From the NCBI RefSeq assembly GCF_029543085.1, contig NZ_CP119967.1, positions 6,477,948 through 6,541,947 on the forward strand: a DNA stretch of 64,000 bases. The letters run 5' to 3'. Below are positions 8,645 through 17,171 of the stretch, piece by piece. How positions within the stretch are numbered: position 1 is the first letter of the stretch; each line of letters opens with the position of its first letter. A program made the translations under genes and the position numbers. Below the pieces are notes generated by a model. It did not search any database, was not told the origin of the DNA, and saw only the letters and a list, made by a program, of their open reading frames with translations. Source of the DNA: Pseudomonas sp. A34-9. Lineage in GTDB: Bacteria > Pseudomonadota > Gammaproteobacteria > Pseudomonadales > Pseudomonadaceae.

Positions 8645-8867
8645 GGAAAATCCCCCTTGTTTCAGACGTCAAGATCTGAGGGTAGACCATCCCAGAAAAA
8701 TAGCAGGCTATCGATTTGATTAGCCTGATCTATCGTTGCAGACGCTCCAGCAAACCATCCTGAATCCACTGCTTCAACCAGGTAACGGCTTGAAGTGGCG
8801 CGCCCTCACCCTAAGTGACTGCTAACGCCGCGCACAGTTCAGCCATTGCAGCGAGAGATCATAGCGA
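8645..8867. other. gap between cfa and the P-type ATPase operon, with a short coding remnant
   Basis: On the minus strand 8730-8810 reads as an open frame (product ending QDGLLERLQR then stop) but has a stop just before it and no start. It looks like the tail of a lost gene. No terminator with a T-run is visible after the ATPase gene. Confidence 0.35.
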
Positions 8868-10778
8868 TCAGACGATTTCCTCCTTGAGCTTTAACAACGG
8901 CTCCTGAAATCGCAGCAAGCGCCCGGCATTGCCCAGCACCAGCAGCGTGCTCAGGTTGTGTAGCAGCGCGGCGATCATCGCCCCGGCAGCGCCAAGCCAG
9001 CCGAATGCAGCGAACAGGACGATGGCCAGCGTCCAGCCCAGTCCGATCACCACGTTGACTTGCAATGTCCGGCGACACTGGCGACTGAGCCGCACACAGG
9101 TGCCGAGCCGGCGCAAATCGCTGCCGATCAGCACGATGTCAGCCGAGGCCAATGCGATGTCGGCACCACCCGCGCCCATCGCCACACCGACCACGCCTGC
9201 CTTGAGCGCGAGGGAATCATTAATGCCGTCACCGACCACCATTGGCCGGAAACCATTGTCGATTTCCTTGAGCACGCGATTGAGTTTGTCCTCGGGCAAG
9301 GCCTGGGCTTCGACCTCATACAAACCGACCTCCCTGGCGAGCGACCGGGCCACGCTTTGACGATCGCCGGTCAGCAGCAATTGCCGTCCGAGCCCCAACT
9401 CACGCAATTCGTCGAGGGCGAAACGGGCTTCCGGTTTAACCGTGTCGGCGAGCAATAGCCAAGCGAGGAATTCCCCGTTCAATGCCAGCCCGGCGATGGG
9501 GCCATCGTGATCGGGGACCGTTGTCGTGGTGATGCCCAGTTGCGCGAACAATTCCGGCCGACCGAGCGCCGCTTCGCCCTGCCCGGTCATGGCGACAACA
9601 CCAAGGCCCTGACGCTCGTGAATATCACTCAGCGCCAGACATTGATCCTGACTGACCAAGCCTGCGAGCGCACGACTGACCGGGTGACTGCTCGCCGCGC
9701 CGAGGCTGGCGGCAAGCGCCATGACCACAGACGACTCTGCTTGCGGGCTGTTGATCGACTGCAAGCGCAATGTGCCGTAAGTCAGCGTCCCGGTTTTATC
9801 GACGACCAGCGATGTCAGGTCCGCCAGTTCTTCGAGGAACGCCGAACTGCGAATCAAAATCCCGTGACGCGCTGCCACCGCGACACCGGCAATCGCCGTC
9901 GCCGGAGCGGACAACACCAACGCGCACGGACACGCTGCCACCAACACCGCGAGCATCGCTTGCGCATCGTTGGTGATGAACCAGGTCACCGCTGCCAGCA
10001 ACAACACCAGCACCATGTAGCTGCCGGCGTAACGTTCGAGCAAACGGGTGATCGGTGGCTTCGAGCGCTCGGCGTTCTGCATCAGCGCGATGACTTTGCC
10101 GAGGGTCGACTCATTGCCAGTGCGGGTCACTTCAATGCGCAGCAGGCCATCGAGGTTGATCGCGCCGCCGAACACCGTCATGCCGACAGCCGCCTCGACT
10201 GGCACAGACTCACCGGTAATCGAAGCCGTATCGAGACTGGCCTGGCCGGACAAAACCCGACCGTCCGCCGGCACCCGATCACCCGCGCGCACCTCAACGG
10301 TGTCGCCGGATTTCAGCGTGCCGTTGTCCACTTCAATGATCGAACCATCGGCCAGAAGCTTGCGCGCGTGACTGCGCGTCAGTTGGCCGAGCGCGTGAAT
10401 CGCTTCCTGCGAACCGATCACGCTGCGCTCTTCCAGCACATGGCCGAAGATCATGATGATCGGCAGCAGCGCCGCCGTCAGTAAGTCGCCGGTCGCCCAC
10501 GCGCCGAGCATGGCCAGGGCAATCAGTTGATCGGTGATGCCGTGCAAACTTGGATAGCGCAGGCTGTACCACGCCGAACGCATCACCGGGACGGCGACTA
10601 ATAAAGAAGCAAAACCGAGCAGCAACTGACTGACGCCGGTTTGCTCAGGCACCAGCCAACGCCAGATCAAACCCAGACCCAGCAGACCCAATGCAAGCAT
10701 CGCCAACGTCAGCTGGCGTGCAGCGCGGCGTTGTTCGGCCGAGGACAACAGGCTCGGTGCAGCGGTCGTCGCAGTCAT
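8868..10778 (-). CDS. heavy-metal P1B-type ATPase without N-terminal metal-binding domain
   Basis: A 636-residue metal-transporting P-type ATPase. Visible motifs are the transmembrane CPC metal site (C283-P-C285), the phosphorylation site DKTGT (D327), the actuator TGES near 188, SSHPVS for the nucleotide domain and GDGINDS near the C-terminus. There is no HMA-type domain before the first membrane helix (about residue 24), unlike most CopA/ZntA exporters. It is the last gene of a four-gene operon whose other three products are SPFH proteins, and it overlaps the previous gene by four bases. The layout and a Zur-like operator upstream recall P. aeruginosa HmtA (PA2435), reported as a zinc/copper importer. 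Direction of transport cannot be read from sequence. Confidence 0.93.
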   Translation of the reverse strand: MTATTAAPSLLSSAEQRRAARQLTLAMLALGLLGLGLIWRWLVPEQTGVSQLLLGFASLLVAVPVMRSAWYSLRYPSLHGITDQLIALAMLGAWATGDLLTAALLPIIMIFGHVLEERSVIGSQEAIHALGQLTRSHARKLLADGSIIEVDNGTLKSGDTVEVRAGDRVPADGRVLSGQASLDTASITGESVPVEAAVGMTVFGGAINLDGLLRIEVTRTGNESTLGKVIALMQNAERSKPPITRLLERYAGSYMVLVLLLAAVTWFITNDAQAMLAVLVAACPCALVLSAPATAIAGVAVAARHGILIRSSAFLEELADLTSLVVDKTGTLTYGTLRLQSINSPQAESSVVMALAASLGAASSHPVSRALAGLVSQDQCLALSDIHERQGLGVVAMTGQGEAALGRPELFAQLGITTTTVPDHDGPIAGLALNGEFLAWLLLADTVKPEARFALDELRELGLGRQLLLTGDRQSVARSLAREVGLYEVEAQALPEDKLNRVLKEIDNGFRPMVVGDGINDSLALKAGVVGVAMGAGGADIALASADIVLIGSDLRRLGTCVRLSRQCRRTLQVNVVIGLGWTLAIVLFAAFGWLGAAGAMIAALLHNLSTLLVLGNAGRLLRFQEPLLKLKEEIV

Positions 10779-11824
10779 TTACTGGCTCCCTGAATGATCA
10801 GGCGGGAATCGTCTTTCGGGTCGACCGTTGTGACCGATCCAGCTTGGCCGAGGATCTTCGGCATGCGCTCGCGGTAAAGGCGCAGGAGCATTTGCGGGTC
10901 TGTACTTTTGGCCAGACTCGATACCGTTGCAGTGTCGGCCGTGGCTTTGGCCAAGCGTTCACTGGCCTGCGCGTGAGCGACTTGTAGCGCCCGATCGGCT
11001 TGTTCGTTGGCGGTCTGGGTGAGCTTTTCGGCATCGGTACGTGCGTTAGCCACAGCTTTGTCGGCTTGCTGACTGGCAGTCAACACCGCGTTGAATGCGC
11101 TGATCGCCGGATCCGGCAGACTCGATTGCACATCGACTCGCGCCACTTCGATCCCGATGCCCTGCCCGCTCGCCTTCAACTCGGCCAAGCGCTTGTTGAT
11201 GCCCTGCACCAGATCACCGCGCAATCGCTCACGGCGTTCGGCGGCCTGGCTGTCAGCGCCGATCAATTCAGGACGTGCGACCAGAATAGTGTCCAGATCC
11301 CTGGCGGCGGTCAGCGCTACGGCACTGCGAGTGACCAATCGATCGAGCGCCGGCAGCACATGATCGGCCTGCAATACAAAGTCGTATGGGTCAGTGACTT
11401 TGTAAAATACCCGCACATCCAGTTGCACCACACCGGCATCACCGGTCAATAAATAACCAGACCCCGCCAGGGCATCGCTCAGTGGTGTGGCGAAGGAAGC
11501 GACCCGATCAGCCTTGAGTGCTTCATCGCTGCGCAACAGATTTTCCACCCGCCGCTCGATCACCCGATCCGCGGCCGGCAACAAAACCACCTGTTCGAAC
11601 GGCTGCGGCCATGCCAACAACAGCCCGGCGTTCTGCACGCGATCCAGTGCACCAAAGTGCAAAACCACCGCACGATTCTGCGGATCGATCTGTCGCACAT
11701 TGGAAAACGCCCAAGCCAATGCGGCCAACACCGTCACCGCATAAAGGGCAAGAAATGCCAAACGACCAGCCTGAATCCACGGGCTGTTTAGCGAATGTGT
11801 TCCACGTGGAACTTCTTCACTCAT
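10775..11824 (-). CDS. SPFH-domain (HflC/HflK-like) membrane protein
   Basis: A 349-residue protein with one N-terminal membrane helix (about residues 19-40) followed by an SPFH/band-7 domain and a coiled-coil, Ala- and Gln-rich region (about 220-300). It resembles HflC, which forms periplasm-facing cages with HflK and controls FtsH. The sequences around NRAVVLHFG and LLLAWPQPFEQVV are typical of the start of the SPFH domain. It is third in the operon, overlapping its neighbours by four bases on both sides. A parS-like site (11798-11813) lies in its first codons. It is not the true hflKC locus, which sits next to hfq and hflX elsewhere in Pseudomonas. Confidence 0.85.
   Translation of the reverse strand: MSEEVPRGTHSLNSPWIQAGRLAFLALYAVTVLAALAWAFSNVRQIDPQNRAVVLHFGALDRVQNAGLLLAWPQPFEQVVLLPAADRVIERRVENLLRSDEALKADRVASFATPLSDALAGSGYLLTGDAGVVQLDVRVFYKVTDPYDFVLQADHVLPALDRLVTRSAVALTAARDLDTILVARPELIGADSQAAERRERLRGDLVQGINKRLAELKASGQGIGIEVARVDVQSSLPDPAISAFNAVLTASQQADKAVANARTDAEKLTQTANEQADRALQVAHAQASERLAKATADTATVSSLAKSTDPQMLLRLYRERMPKILGQAGSVTTVDPKDDSRLIIQGASK
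11798..11813. other. parS: parS-like ParB site
   Basis: TGTTCCACGTGGAACT matches 15 of 16 bases of the Pseudomonas parS palindrome TGTTCCACGTGGAACA. It sits in the first codons of an SPFH gene, so both coding and centromere constraints act on it. parAB themselves lie 40 kb away in this window. Confidence 0.85.
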
Positions 11825-12855
11825 GGCTGCGTTCCGGTGTTTCTGTCGAGTGCTGGCGGGCCATCGACCAGCACGCGGAATGGCGCCGCGTCAGTGCGCA
11901 AGATCAGTTTGGTGTCCGGCGTGACAATGGTGCCGAGGGTGTCTAGCGAACGCAGCAAGTTGTACAGCTGCGGCGAACTGGCGTACGCACGGCCGTAAAT
12001 CTGCGCGGCTTCAACGCGAGATTGTGCTTCGATTTCTGCGGCTTTCACGGTGGCGTCGGCCTGCACAATTCGCGCATCGCGTTCGGCAGCAGAGCGGATT
12101 TGCGCAGCCTCACGTTTGCCGATCGCCGTGCGTTCGGTAGCGATTGTTTCACGCTCGGCGCGCATGCGATCGACGGTGGCGGTAAGGGTCACAGAAGGCA
12201 AAGTCAAACGCTCGACGCCGACTTGCACAACACGCACGCCATAGGTGGCGAGCAATTGTTGATCGATCTGCTGACGCAACTGCGCTTCGAATTCAGCGAT
12301 GTGCACCAGACTGGCATCGGTGTTCACCAGATTCGCCAGATCGAAACTGCTGGCGGTGGTTTCCAGCGCCGAGCCAACGAAGGTGCGAATCTGCCGCGCC
12401 GCTTCATCGGGCTGGTTCTGCACCGCGCGCATGAAACGCTGCACATTGTCCGCATCACCCTGCACCTGCCACGCCACATAGGCCTGAACGATGATGCGCA
12501 AACCGTCGCGGGTACCGACATCCTGCAAGCCGCTGGAGGTGGTGCGCAGACGCAGATCCACCGGGATCGCCGCTTCGAACGGCGCCGGCCAACGCCAGCT
12601 CAAACCCGGATCAAGCAGTACCCGCGATGGATTACCGAAACGGGTAATCACCGTGGCTTCACCCGAGCGTACTTGCACCAGGCTCGCTGCTGCGATGGCG
12701 AACGCCACCAGCAACACAGCCCAACTCATGCGTCGCCACGGGAAAGGCCCCGCCTCTTCCGGCGCACCGTGGTGATGGTGATGATGGTGATGTCCACCGT
12801 GGCCATGATCATGGTCGCGGTGATCATGCGGTTCGTGAGTGTGCGACTGGCTCAA
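11821..12855 (-). CDS. SPFH-domain (HflC/HflK-like) protein with histidine-rich N-terminus
   Basis: A 344-residue protein. The first 35 residues contain 15 histidines, including a run of eight at about 21-28, which looks like a metal-binding tail on the cytoplasmic side. A membrane helix (about 44-64) follows, then an SPFH domain and a coiled coil (about 230-290, rich in Ala, Glu and Arg). It overlaps both neighbours by four bases (ATGA). The His-rich tail next to a CPC-type metal ATPase suggests that the SPFH assembly handles or senses metal; this is inference. Confidence 0.87.
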   Translation of the reverse strand: MSQSHTHEPHDHRDHDHGHGGHHHHHHHHGAPEEAGPFPWRRMSWAVLLVAFAIAAASLVQVRSGEATVITRFGNPSRVLLDPGLSWRWPAPFEAAIPVDLRLRTTSSGLQDVGTRDGLRIIVQAYVAWQVQGDADNVQRFMRAVQNQPDEAARQIRTFVGSALETTASSFDLANLVNTDASLVHIAEFEAQLRQQIDQQLLATYGVRVVQVGVERLTLPSVTLTATVDRMRAERETIATERTAIGKREAAQIRSAAERDARIVQADATVKAAEIEAQSRVEAAQIYGRAYASSPQLYNLLRSLDTLGTIVTPDTKLILRTDAAPFRVLVDGPPALDRNTGTQP

Positions 12856-14813
12856 TGGGCGACTCCTGGTTGAGCGGTATTGCGCGCGGGCGACGGGTCA
12901 GCCGGCAGCGTGAAGGTACGCAGATCGATGGTCGGCGCATTGCTGCTGCCGCCCAGGCGATGGTCAAGCACCAGCAATGAGGCTTTACTCAGGCCTTGGC
13001 TGAGCTGACCGAGATATTGCTCAAGCACGAAAGCCTGACCAGCACTGGCGTAGGCTTTTTGTTCGGCCGAGAATTTCAGATCCGCCGCCTGCGTCGCAGC
13101 ACGGGTTTCGCGCGCGTTGGCGCTGGCCTGATCGCGGGCAAGGCTGGCCTGCAATTGCGCCTGATTGCTCGCTTCGGCCGCAGCGCCACGCTCGCGGTAG
13201 ATCAACGCCTGCGCGCCGATCTGTGCCGCTTGCACGCTGTGGTAGGCATTGGCGGCGCCGGCCGGCGGGTGAATGGCTTCAACTACCGTGGCGAGAATTT
13301 CCACGCCACTGTTGAGTCGCTGCAGATCACTTTGCACCGCGCGACCGATCTCTTCGCCCAGCCCGACCCGATCTTCACCGAGCAAACCGTCGAGCGTGCG
13401 TGAGGCAAAATCGTGCACCAGAATCCGGCTGGCCGTGCTGCGAATCAGCGTCGGCACATCGGAACTGTTGTAAGTCGCGGCCAGCGCCGCCTGATCAGTC
13501 AGGCCGATGCGATAAACGAAGCGCACGTCCATGTTGACGATCTGAAAGCTCTGTTGAGCGCCACGGCTGCTGGCGATGACTTGCGACTTGTCGTTGACGT
13601 GGCTGGCGTCCCACAAGCGGTTTGCTGTCATCGGCGCTGGGCCTTCGGCAGGATCGGCTTGCAGCGGCGCCGGGTTCTCGCCGACGCTGGTGGCCAATTC
13701 GTGCACCACGCCGTTCTCGACGATCAGCACACGCCCCAGCGGCCACGGCAAACCGGTGTGCAACCCTGGGCCGAACACCTGCACCGGTTTGCCGAAGCGC
13801 TCATAGATGCCACGGCCCTGTAGCGGGATTTCATTAATGCCGGTGAGCAACCATCCCACCGCTGCGACGAGCGCCAGCACCGGCAGAAATGCTCGGCGCA
13901 TGAAACTGAACGCCCAGATCTGGCGCAGATCGATGCCAAAGCGGTTGTGCAATTCATGCTGCAATGCGAGTAATGGTTGTGGTGGCCAACGCAGCATGTC
14001 GGCGACGAAACTGCGCGCCAGGAGCGTCGGCTCAAGCTGTTCGCGGTGGGGACTGAAGACGGAGAGAACAGCGCGCAAGAGCAATTCGATCGCGACCAAT
14101 CCCGGCAAGATACCGATCAATACGCAAAAGCGAACCGGCCAAATAGCATTCTCGCCAGCAAACAACAAACACAGCGCACCGAGCACCAGACTGATAATCG
14201 CCACGCGCACCAGTTGCGCCAGTGACCCGGCTTCGGGCCATTGCGCGGGTATTTCCTGAGCGAGTTGTCGCTCAAACACCAACAAGCCGAACGCCAGCAA
14301 CAATGCCAACGCCGCGCCCACCGTGGCGGACAATCCAACGGCTGCGGCGGGCAGTGCTAGGTTCCATACCTGTTCGATGCTCAGCGCCACCAGTAACGCC
14401 CAGCCACCCAACCACAGCGTTGCGGCACCGATCTGGCCCAGCACATGCAAACCACGCTGGCTGAGGCGATCCAGAAGGCGCTCGTACCACCCTTGCGGTG
14501 CAGCGAGTTCATCTTCGGCTATCGGCGTCAGCACCACAGGATTGATCACCCGCGCGCGCCATTGCGTCACCCACCACGCTGATTGCAACCCGGCGACCAA
14601 CACCAGCAGCGCCGCGCTCTGATTAACCAGCAGCGGCAGCCACAGTGATTGAGGCGCAAACAACCCGACGAAAAACGCCGACACCCAGCCTGCCCCAGCC
14701 AAGCCGCCAAGGCCCAAAGCCCAGCGCCGCAGATGTCTGCCCTGTGTGGCCGCCTGCTGAAAACGCGGCAGTCCGGTCACCGGCGTGCCATCCACCTCCA
14801 GATCAACTTGCAT
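12852..14813 (-). CDS. large SPFH-domain (HflK-like) protein with polytopic N-terminal half
   Basis: A 653-residue first gene of the operon. Unlike normal HflK it starts with several hydrophobic segments (about residues 30-260), then a further helix near 315-330 that leads into an SPFH domain (about 335-560) and a coiled-coil tail. The region GRGIYERFGKPVQVFGPGLH marks the start of the band-7 domain. GGGGTG-like sequence precedes the ATG as a ribosome site. A Zur-like operator lies 31-47 bases upstream of the start. I cannot name a function; an HflK-like scaffold for the downstream P-type ATPase is the best guess. Confidence 0.85.
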   Translation of the reverse strand: MQVDLEVDGTPVTGLPRFQQAATQGRHLRRWALGLGGLAGAGWVSAFFVGLFAPQSLWLPLLVNQSAALLVLVAGLQSAWWVTQWRARVINPVVLTPIAEDELAAPQGWYERLLDRLSQRGLHVLGQIGAATLWLGGWALLVALSIEQVWNLALPAAAVGLSATVGAALALLLAFGLLVFERQLAQEIPAQWPEAGSLAQLVRVAIISLVLGALCLLFAGENAIWPVRFCVLIGILPGLVAIELLLRAVLSVFSPHREQLEPTLLARSFVADMLRWPPQPLLALQHELHNRFGIDLRQIWAFSFMRRAFLPVLALVAAVGWLLTGINEIPLQGRGIYERFGKPVQVFGPGLHTGLPWPLGRVLIVENGVVHELATSVGENPAPLQADPAEGPAPMTANRLWDASHVNDKSQVIASSRGAQQSFQIVNMDVRFVYRIGLTDQAALAATYNSSDVPTLIRSTASRILVHDFASRTLDGLLGEDRVGLGEEIGRAVQSDLQRLNSGVEILATVVEAIHPPAGAANAYHSVQAAQIGAQALIYRERGAAAEASNQAQLQASLARDQASANARETRAATQAADLKFSAEQKAYASAGQAFVLEQYLGQLSQGLSKASLLVLDHRLGGSSNAPTIDLRTFTLPADPSPARNTAQPGVAH

Positions 14814-14843
14814 ATCACCCCAATCATTGGCTCGCGGTTCATA

Positions 14844-14860
14844 TCGTTACGATATAACGA
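14844..14860. promoter_or_regulatory. Zur-like operator upstream of the SPFH/P-type ATPase operon
   Basis: TCGTTACGATATAACGA is an inverted repeat (TCGTTA, five bases, TAACGA). Its core GTTACGATATAAC agrees with the Zur core GTTATAnTATAAC at 10 of 12 fixed positions and has the same spacing as the folE2 operator. It lies 31 bases before the start codon of the first SPFH gene, where a bound repressor would block transcription. Regulation by Zur is inferred. Confidence 0.65.
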
Positions 14861-14955
14861 AAAACGTGAAATATTCGTACACAATTACGCGTATTCAAAG
14901 ACGCCCAACCTGTCGCTTGCCTGAAGCCTTGACCGAAAAGCCCCGAAACGCAGAT

Positions 14956-14969
14956 ATTACGTTCGTAAT
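14956..14969. promoter_or_regulatory. palindrome upstream of the lipoamide dehydrogenase gene
   Basis: ATTACGTTCGTAAT is a perfect inverted repeat (ATTACG, two bases, CGTAAT) 53 bases before the lpd start. A weaker copy, ATTACGCGTATT, lies at 14884-14895. Two copies in a promoter region suggest an operator for an unknown regulator of lpd or of the divergent operon. Confidence 0.45.
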
Positions 14970-15022
14970 TTTTATTCAGAACTACTTTTAGCGATCCGCA
15001 TCCATCCATCAGGAGCAAGCGC

Positions 15023-16423
15023 ATGAGCAACTATGACGTGGTGATTTTGGGCGGCGGCCCCGGCGGTTATAACGCGGCGATCCGCGCCGGTCAGTTGGGT
15101 CTCAAGGCCGCCTGCGTGGAAGGTCGTGCGACGCTGGGCGGCACCTGCCTGAACGTCGGTTGCATGCCGTCAAAAGCCCTGTTGCATGCCTCGGAACTGT
15201 ACGACGCGGCGATGGGTGCCGAATTCGCCAACCTCGGCATCGAGGTCAAACCGACCCTGAACCTCGCGCAAATGATGAAGCAGAAAGACGAGAGCGTGGC
15301 CGGCCTGACCAAAGGCATCGAGTTTCTGTTTCGCAAGAACAAGGTCGACTGGATCAAGGGCTGGGGCCACATCGACGGCCCGGGCAAAGTCACGGTGACC
15401 GACGCTCAAGGCAGTAAAGTCGAGCTGACCGCCAAGGACATCATCATCGCGACCGGCTCCGAGCCCACTCCCCTACCCGGCGTCGAGATCGATAACAAAC
15501 GCATCCTCGACTCAACAGGCGCGCTGTCTCTGAGTGAAGTGCCCAAACATTTGGTGGTGATTGGTGCCGGGGTGATCGGCCTGGAACTGGGTTCAGTCTG
15601 GCGACGCCTGGGCGCGCAGGTCACCGTGGTCGAATACCTCGACCGCATCTGCCCCGGCGTCGATGGCGAGGCCGGCAAAACCCTGCAACGCTCACTGAGC
15701 AAACAGGGCATTACGTTCAAGTTGAGTTCGAAAGTCACCAGCGCCACCTCTTCCGCCAACGCTGTGCAACTCAGCGTCGAGCCGGCCGCTGGCGGTACGG
15801 CCGAATTGCTTGAAGCCGATTACGTGCTGGTCGCTATCGGTCGTCGCCCGTACACCCAAGGCCTCGGTCTGGAAAACGTCGGCCTGAGCACTGACAAGCG
15901 CGGCATGCTCGCCAACCAACAGCACCGTACCGAAGCCGCCGGGGTCTGGGTGATCGGCGACGTGACCTCCGGACCGATGCTCGCGCACAAGGCTGAAGAT
16001 GAAGCGATGGCGTGCGTCGAGCAGATCCATGGCAAAGCGGGCGAGGTCAATTACGACCTGATCCCCAACGTGATCTACACCAGACCGGAACTGGCCAGCG
16101 TCGGCAAGACGGAAGAACAACTCAAGGCCGAGGGCCGTGCCTATAAGGTCGGCAAGTTTCCCTTCACCGCCAACAGCCGGGCGAAGATCAACCATGAGAC
16201 CGAGGGTTTCGCCAAAGTCCTCGCTGATGAGCGCACCGATGAGGTCCTCGGCGTGCACCTGGTCGGCCCGAGTGTGAGTGAAATGATTGGCGAGTTTTGT
16301 GTGGCGTTGGAGTTCAGTGCGTCGGCGGAAGACATTGCGTTGACGTGTCACCCTCATCCGACCCGGTCCGAAGCGTTGCGCCAGGCGGCGATGAATGTCG
16401 AGGGGATGGCGACGCAGATGTAA
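15023..16423 (+). CDS. lpd: dihydrolipoyl dehydrogenase (stand-alone, Lpd3-like)
   Basis: A 466-residue FAD enzyme that reoxidises dihydrolipoamide with NAD+ for 2-oxoacid dehydrogenases and the glycine cleavage system. The FAD motif GGGPGG is at residues 10-15, the redox disulfide is C42-C47 in GGTCLNVGCMPSK, an NAD-binding GAGVIG lies near 175, and the catalytic His-Glu pair is in HPHPTRSE near the C-terminus. AGGAG precedes the ATG at a good distance. It is not next to E1 or E2 genes, like the extra lpd3 of P. aeruginosa (PA4829), so its partner complex is unknown. It is divergent from the SPFH operon with palindromes between. Confidence 0.95.
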   Translation: MSNYDVVILGGGPGGYNAAIRAGQLGLKAACVEGRATLGGTCLNVGCMPSKALLHASELYDAAMGAEFANLGIEVKPTLNLAQMMKQKDESVAGLTKGIEFLFRKNKVDWIKGWGHIDGPGKVTVTDAQGSKVELTAKDIIIATGSEPTPLPGVEIDNKRILDSTGALSLSEVPKHLVVIGAGVIGLELGSVWRRLGAQVTVVEYLDRICPGVDGEAGKTLQRSLSKQGITFKLSSKVTSATSSANAVQLSVEPAAGGTAELLEADYVLVAIGRRPYTQGLGLENVGLSTDKRGMLANQQHRTEAAGVWVIGDVTSGPMLAHKAEDEAMACVEQIHGKAGEVNYDLIPNVIYTRPELASVGKTEEQLKAEGRAYKVGKFPFTANSRAKINHETEGFAKVLADERTDEVLGVHLVGPSVSEMIGEFCVALEFSASAEDIALTCHPHPTRSEALRQAAMNVEGMATQM

Positions 16424-16455
16424 GCAGGAAAGTATCTGGTGACTGGGCGTCCGCT

Positions 16456-16537
16456 ATCGCGAGCAGGCTCACTCCTACAGTTGATCGCGTTTGTTTCAGG
16501 AGCCCGCGATCAATGTGGGCGCGAGCCTGCTCGCGAT
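16456..16537. repeat. REP pair, GCGAGCAGGCTC family
   Basis: TCGCGAGCAGGCTC at about 16457 faces GAGCCTGCTCGCGA at about 16523, with a spacer of some 50 bases. This is the well-known P. fluorescens type of REP doublet. It lies between the convergent lpd and Lrp-type genes. The same family recurs at 21.2 kb. Confidence 0.85.
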
Positions 16538-16553
16538 TGGGGACAACTCGGTC

Positions 16554-17027
16554 TCAGGCAGGAAGATGCCCCAGCGGTAACGCCCCCGGCGTCTTCACCG
16601 TGTGAATGGCAAAGTTGCTGCGAATGTCACTCACGCCTGGCAGCTTCAGCAGACAACTGCTGAGGAAGCGATCGTACGCACGCAAATCCGGCACCACCAC
16701 TTGCAGCAAAAAGTCTGACTCTCCCGACACCAGAAACGCCGAAATCACCTCCTGCAATGCCGTCACTGCGGTGTAAAACGCCTCGGCCTGTTCATCGTTG
16801 TGCCGCTCGACCTTGACCCCGACAAACACCGTCAGTCCCAGCCCGACTTCATCGCGATCGAGATTGGCCTGATAACCGCGAATCACCCCGGCCTCCTCCA
16901 GCATCCGCACCCGGCGCAGGCACGGCGAGGCCGACAGGCCGATTTCATCCGCCAGTTCGACATTGCTCAGGCGCCCGTTACGTTGCAGGGCCGCGAGAAT
17001 CTTGCGATCGAAGGCGTCGAGTTTCAT
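16554..17027 (-). CDS. Lrp/AsnC-family transcriptional regulator
   Basis: A 157-residue regulator. The winged helix-turn-helix (residues 1-60) opens with KLDAFDRKILAALQRNGRLS, and the RAM ligand-binding domain spans about 65-145. It is divergent from a LysE-type exporter gene 145 bases away. That pairing usually means the regulator senses an amino acid and switches on its export; BkdR and Lrp-type relatives act this way. The amino acid is not known. Confidence 0.92.
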   Translation of the reverse strand: MKLDAFDRKILAALQRNGRLSNVELADEIGLSASPCLRRVRMLEEAGVIRGYQANLDRDEVGLGLTVFVGVKVERHNDEQAEAFYTAVTALQEVISAFLVSGESDFLLQVVVPDLRAYDRFLSSCLLKLPGVSDIRSNFAIHTVKTPGALPLGHLPA

Positions 17028-17171
17028 GTTTGGCAGATCCCGATAGTCGTGCGATGGAAAACCAGCAGATTATGCCAATCAAGAAGCTTTTTGAAGCTGA
17101 CTACGCAAGCACCTGCCCCGCCCCTTGGCCCTAGACTGGGCGCACCAAATCGACAACGAAAGGGCGGCAAC

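Noticed and set aside
10775..14813. the true hflK-hflC locus
   Set aside because: There are three SPFH genes, a P-type ATPase follows, and hfq and hflX are absent.
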